NCBI RefSeq assembly: GCF_954871325.1
Contig: NC_088776.1
Location: 14,508,052-14,572,051, forward strand
Reading direction: 5' to 3'
Source of the DNA: Gordionus sp. m RMFG-2023
Lineage: Eukaryota; Nematomorpha; Gordioida; Chordodea; Parachordodidae
DNA length: 64,000 nucleotides
Notes under the pieces: model-generated
Told to the model about the DNA's origin: nothing
The model's database searches: none
The model's input: only the letters and a program-made list of their open reading frames with translations
In this document: piece by piece, positions 62,035 to 64,000 of the stretch
How the letters are laid out: every line of letters starts with the position of its first letter
Position numbering within the stretch: the first letter of the stretch is position 1
Made by a program: the position numbers and the translations under genes

Positions 62035-62800
62035 TGATTGAATAATATCTGGAACGAACTCGAACCACTGGACCCGGGTTCACGGCTCTCGAACCCGAAG
62101 TGCTGGACTCGAAAATATTTCGGATTATGAATCCGAACCCGTTTTTTCCTTAACCCAGATCCAGATTGGGTTCGGGAATTTTTTTTATACCTTGAATAAT
62201 TTAATTCCTCAAAAAATTAAAAATTTTAAATAATATAAAAATGACAAGTTAATTATTTCGATTTTTTTGAAGCGCCATAAAAATTTTAAGCTATTTTAAA
62301 TTCAATTATATATCAAAATTTATAAATTTGAGCAAAATAAAGGGTATTATTATATATATAACATATATATAAATATTATTTCTTAATTAAAATTACTAAC
62401 ATAATTTGAATTACTACTTTGAGTTTTTCATATAATCTTATAATCTCAGATTTTCTTTGTCAACTATTTTTTTTAACAGCTCTACTAAATAAGGGAAAGA
62501 GATTTATAAAAATGCAAATATAATTTAATTCAATATTATAACTTGAAGATTAATTTTCAAATTTTTATCAATAAATAATTTTTGCAAATCTTTATAAGTT
62601 ACTTTCAAAATCCAATTTCTCACATTTATTTTCTAATATATTTTTTTATATAATATTGATTTGTATTTTCTTAAAAAGTTATGAATCTGGATCTAAACTG
62701 GACCTGGGTTCTACCTAATGAACGTTCTCTGGACCGAACACCTTTTAAAGTTTTCCCTGGACTTTGATTGAACCTGGTTGAAAATTTCGCTGGGTGCAGA
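62035..62800. repeat. GC-richer repeat, probable hAT-type MITE, in ZIP7 intron 2
   Basis: GAACCCGGGTT-like motifs cluster at the left (GGACCCGGGTTCACGG near 62070) and right (GGACCTGGGTTC near 62700) around an AT-rich non-coding centre. Ends are loosely inverted; exact termini and duplications were not resolved. Confidence 0.45.
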
Positions 62801-63309
62801 ACCCTGTTTTTAAATAATAAATTCATGAAACTACCAAAAATGACTATCTTATTGATACTTAAATTTAAAAAATACATAGATATATACTACCATACCTCAT
62901 TGATATACAACCACCCTTCATTTTTCGCTTACATTAATTTTCAAATTTAAAAATAATTATTAATTTCTTTAAAAATTAAAATCTTAATTAATATAAATAT
63001 ACTACCCAAAACCAAAAATAACGCCTGTTTTACATTTTATCCCTTTGTACCCAACATTTTGTATTTAGTTATATGACTAATTTAATGTTAATTTCAAGAT
63101 CTTAATGATAATTTTTTGATTTATTTTGGAGGATAACTAATTTTGAAGTTATGAACAATAGGAATATATTTTAATTCAAAATAACGCTGTTTTTTAATTT
63201 CGCTTTTAGTCAGTTTTAAATGATTCAAGCTAATGTCATAATGAATACAAAAAAATAGTTAAGCTTTAGTCACAATTATTTTTGAATTTTAAATTCCCCA
63301 TGGAATTCT

Positions 63310-64000
63310 AGTTGAACCAATTATCCAGTGGATAATTTGTGATTTACGTGAAAAAGGAAAGAATAATTTAGCCATAACCGAAAAGCTCCACCTAAGCAGA
63401 AATCAATATTAATAAATTAATTGATCCAGTTAAATTTTCATGCATTGGCGCGAGAATGTGACATCCAGGAATTTCAGGGATAAACGCAGTTTGCAACTAA
63501 TTATCAGGGAAAATCCAAATCTTTTTCACTTGACTCAAAAATTAAGAGATATAAGACAAAAAAGACTTTATCTATCTATCCTTGCAACAAAATGATTTAT
63601 TCTTTGGGTTATAAATTTATAAAATGATTTAATTTTTATACCGTCACTGTACTTTTTAGTTAAATTATAGGCTAAGAAAAAATATCTTTTAACCATTAAC
63701 CAAAAGAAAAAAACGATACTATTTCAATATAAAGATTGGATCTTTATCGAATGGTCAAAATTTGTTTTTAGCGACTGGTTTGAGTTTGTATTGGAATTTG
63801 AGAGTATTCGCAATAATGTAGTACGCAAGGCAAATAAAGCATTCCATCCCGATAAATTAAATTTTTGGGGAAAATATAGCATCTAAGTACTGTCAGGCCT
63901 TGTACGAGATAATTGTTAATTATTAGAGCTTAAAGAGAGTATATGTTATATATCCATGAATCAAATTAATAATTTTGTTCATGCTATACTATTACTCTTG
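63310..64000 (+). mobile_element. Tc1/mariner-like transposase remnant, running off the right edge
   Basis: Decayed plus-strand segments follow Tc1 order: a helix-turn-helix piece (KEKNNLAITEKLHLSRN near 63350), RDKRSLQLIIRENPNL near 63475, and the catalytic-domain stretch FIEWSKFVFSDWFEFV near 63740, where FSD matches the Tc1 second aspartate motif, followed by KANKAFHPDKLNFWGKY. Several stops and frame changes separate them. It sits in the ZIP7 intron or downstream of it. Confidence 0.65.

Noticed and set aside
1-64000. CRISPR arrays, bacterial operons, intact retroviral or Polinton-type elements, toxin genes
   Set aside because: Spliced animal genes and DNA transposons dominate; no regularly spaced repeats, capsid, integrase, reverse transcriptase or LTR pair was recognised. 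The single zinc-knuckle fragment is too little to call an element.

Overview
This is a very AT-rich animal (metazoan) nuclear window. Five host genes can be read: an M13 zinc metallopeptidase, an immunoglobulin-domain receptor-like membrane protein, a class A GPCR, the DNA-protein-crosslink protease SPRTN, and a ZIP7/Catsup-type zinc transporter. The window is crowded with DNA transposons: many hAT-type elements and MITEs, three Sola2-like elements, and a Tc1/mariner remnant. One retroelement-like zinc knuckle is also present. The host lineage cannot be named from the sequence. Several introns are only 31 to 45 bp, which points to an animal with minimal introns whose long introns have been inflated by transposons.

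Layout. (1) 0.25-4.1 kb, minus strand: 5' part of the M13 peptidase, continuing off the left edge. (2) 7.8-25.5 kb, minus strand: an 11-exon gene whose junction phases all agree and add up to 740 codons. It encodes a signal peptide, three Ig domains, an EB-like cysteine module, one membrane span and a short tail. (3) 27.5-28.7 kb, plus strand: a GPCR split by a 31 bp intron. (4) 28.9-39.1 kb: a transposon-dominated intergenic stretch with twin MITEs around a tRNA-like SINE and four hAT elements. (5) 39.3-48.5 kb, minus strand: SPRTN in eight exons, with a Sola2-like element that itself holds a hAT inside its 7.2 kb intron. (6) 49.1-62.0 kb and beyond, plus strand: first two exons of the ZIP7 gene. 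Its 12 kb first intron contains two further Sola2-like elements, one with a hAT inserted nine bases from its end. (7) 62.0-64.0 kb: a repeat and a decayed Tc1-like transposase.

SPRTN and ZIP7 are divergent, with starts about 600 bp apart, so they probably share a promoter region. The Ig receptor and the GPCR are also head to head, about 2 kb apart. The host genes have no evident functional link. The most informative features are the tiny introns, the target-site duplications that date nested insertions, a nearly full-length Sola2-like transposase carrying only two frameshifts, and the unfamiliar Ig/EB membrane protein.
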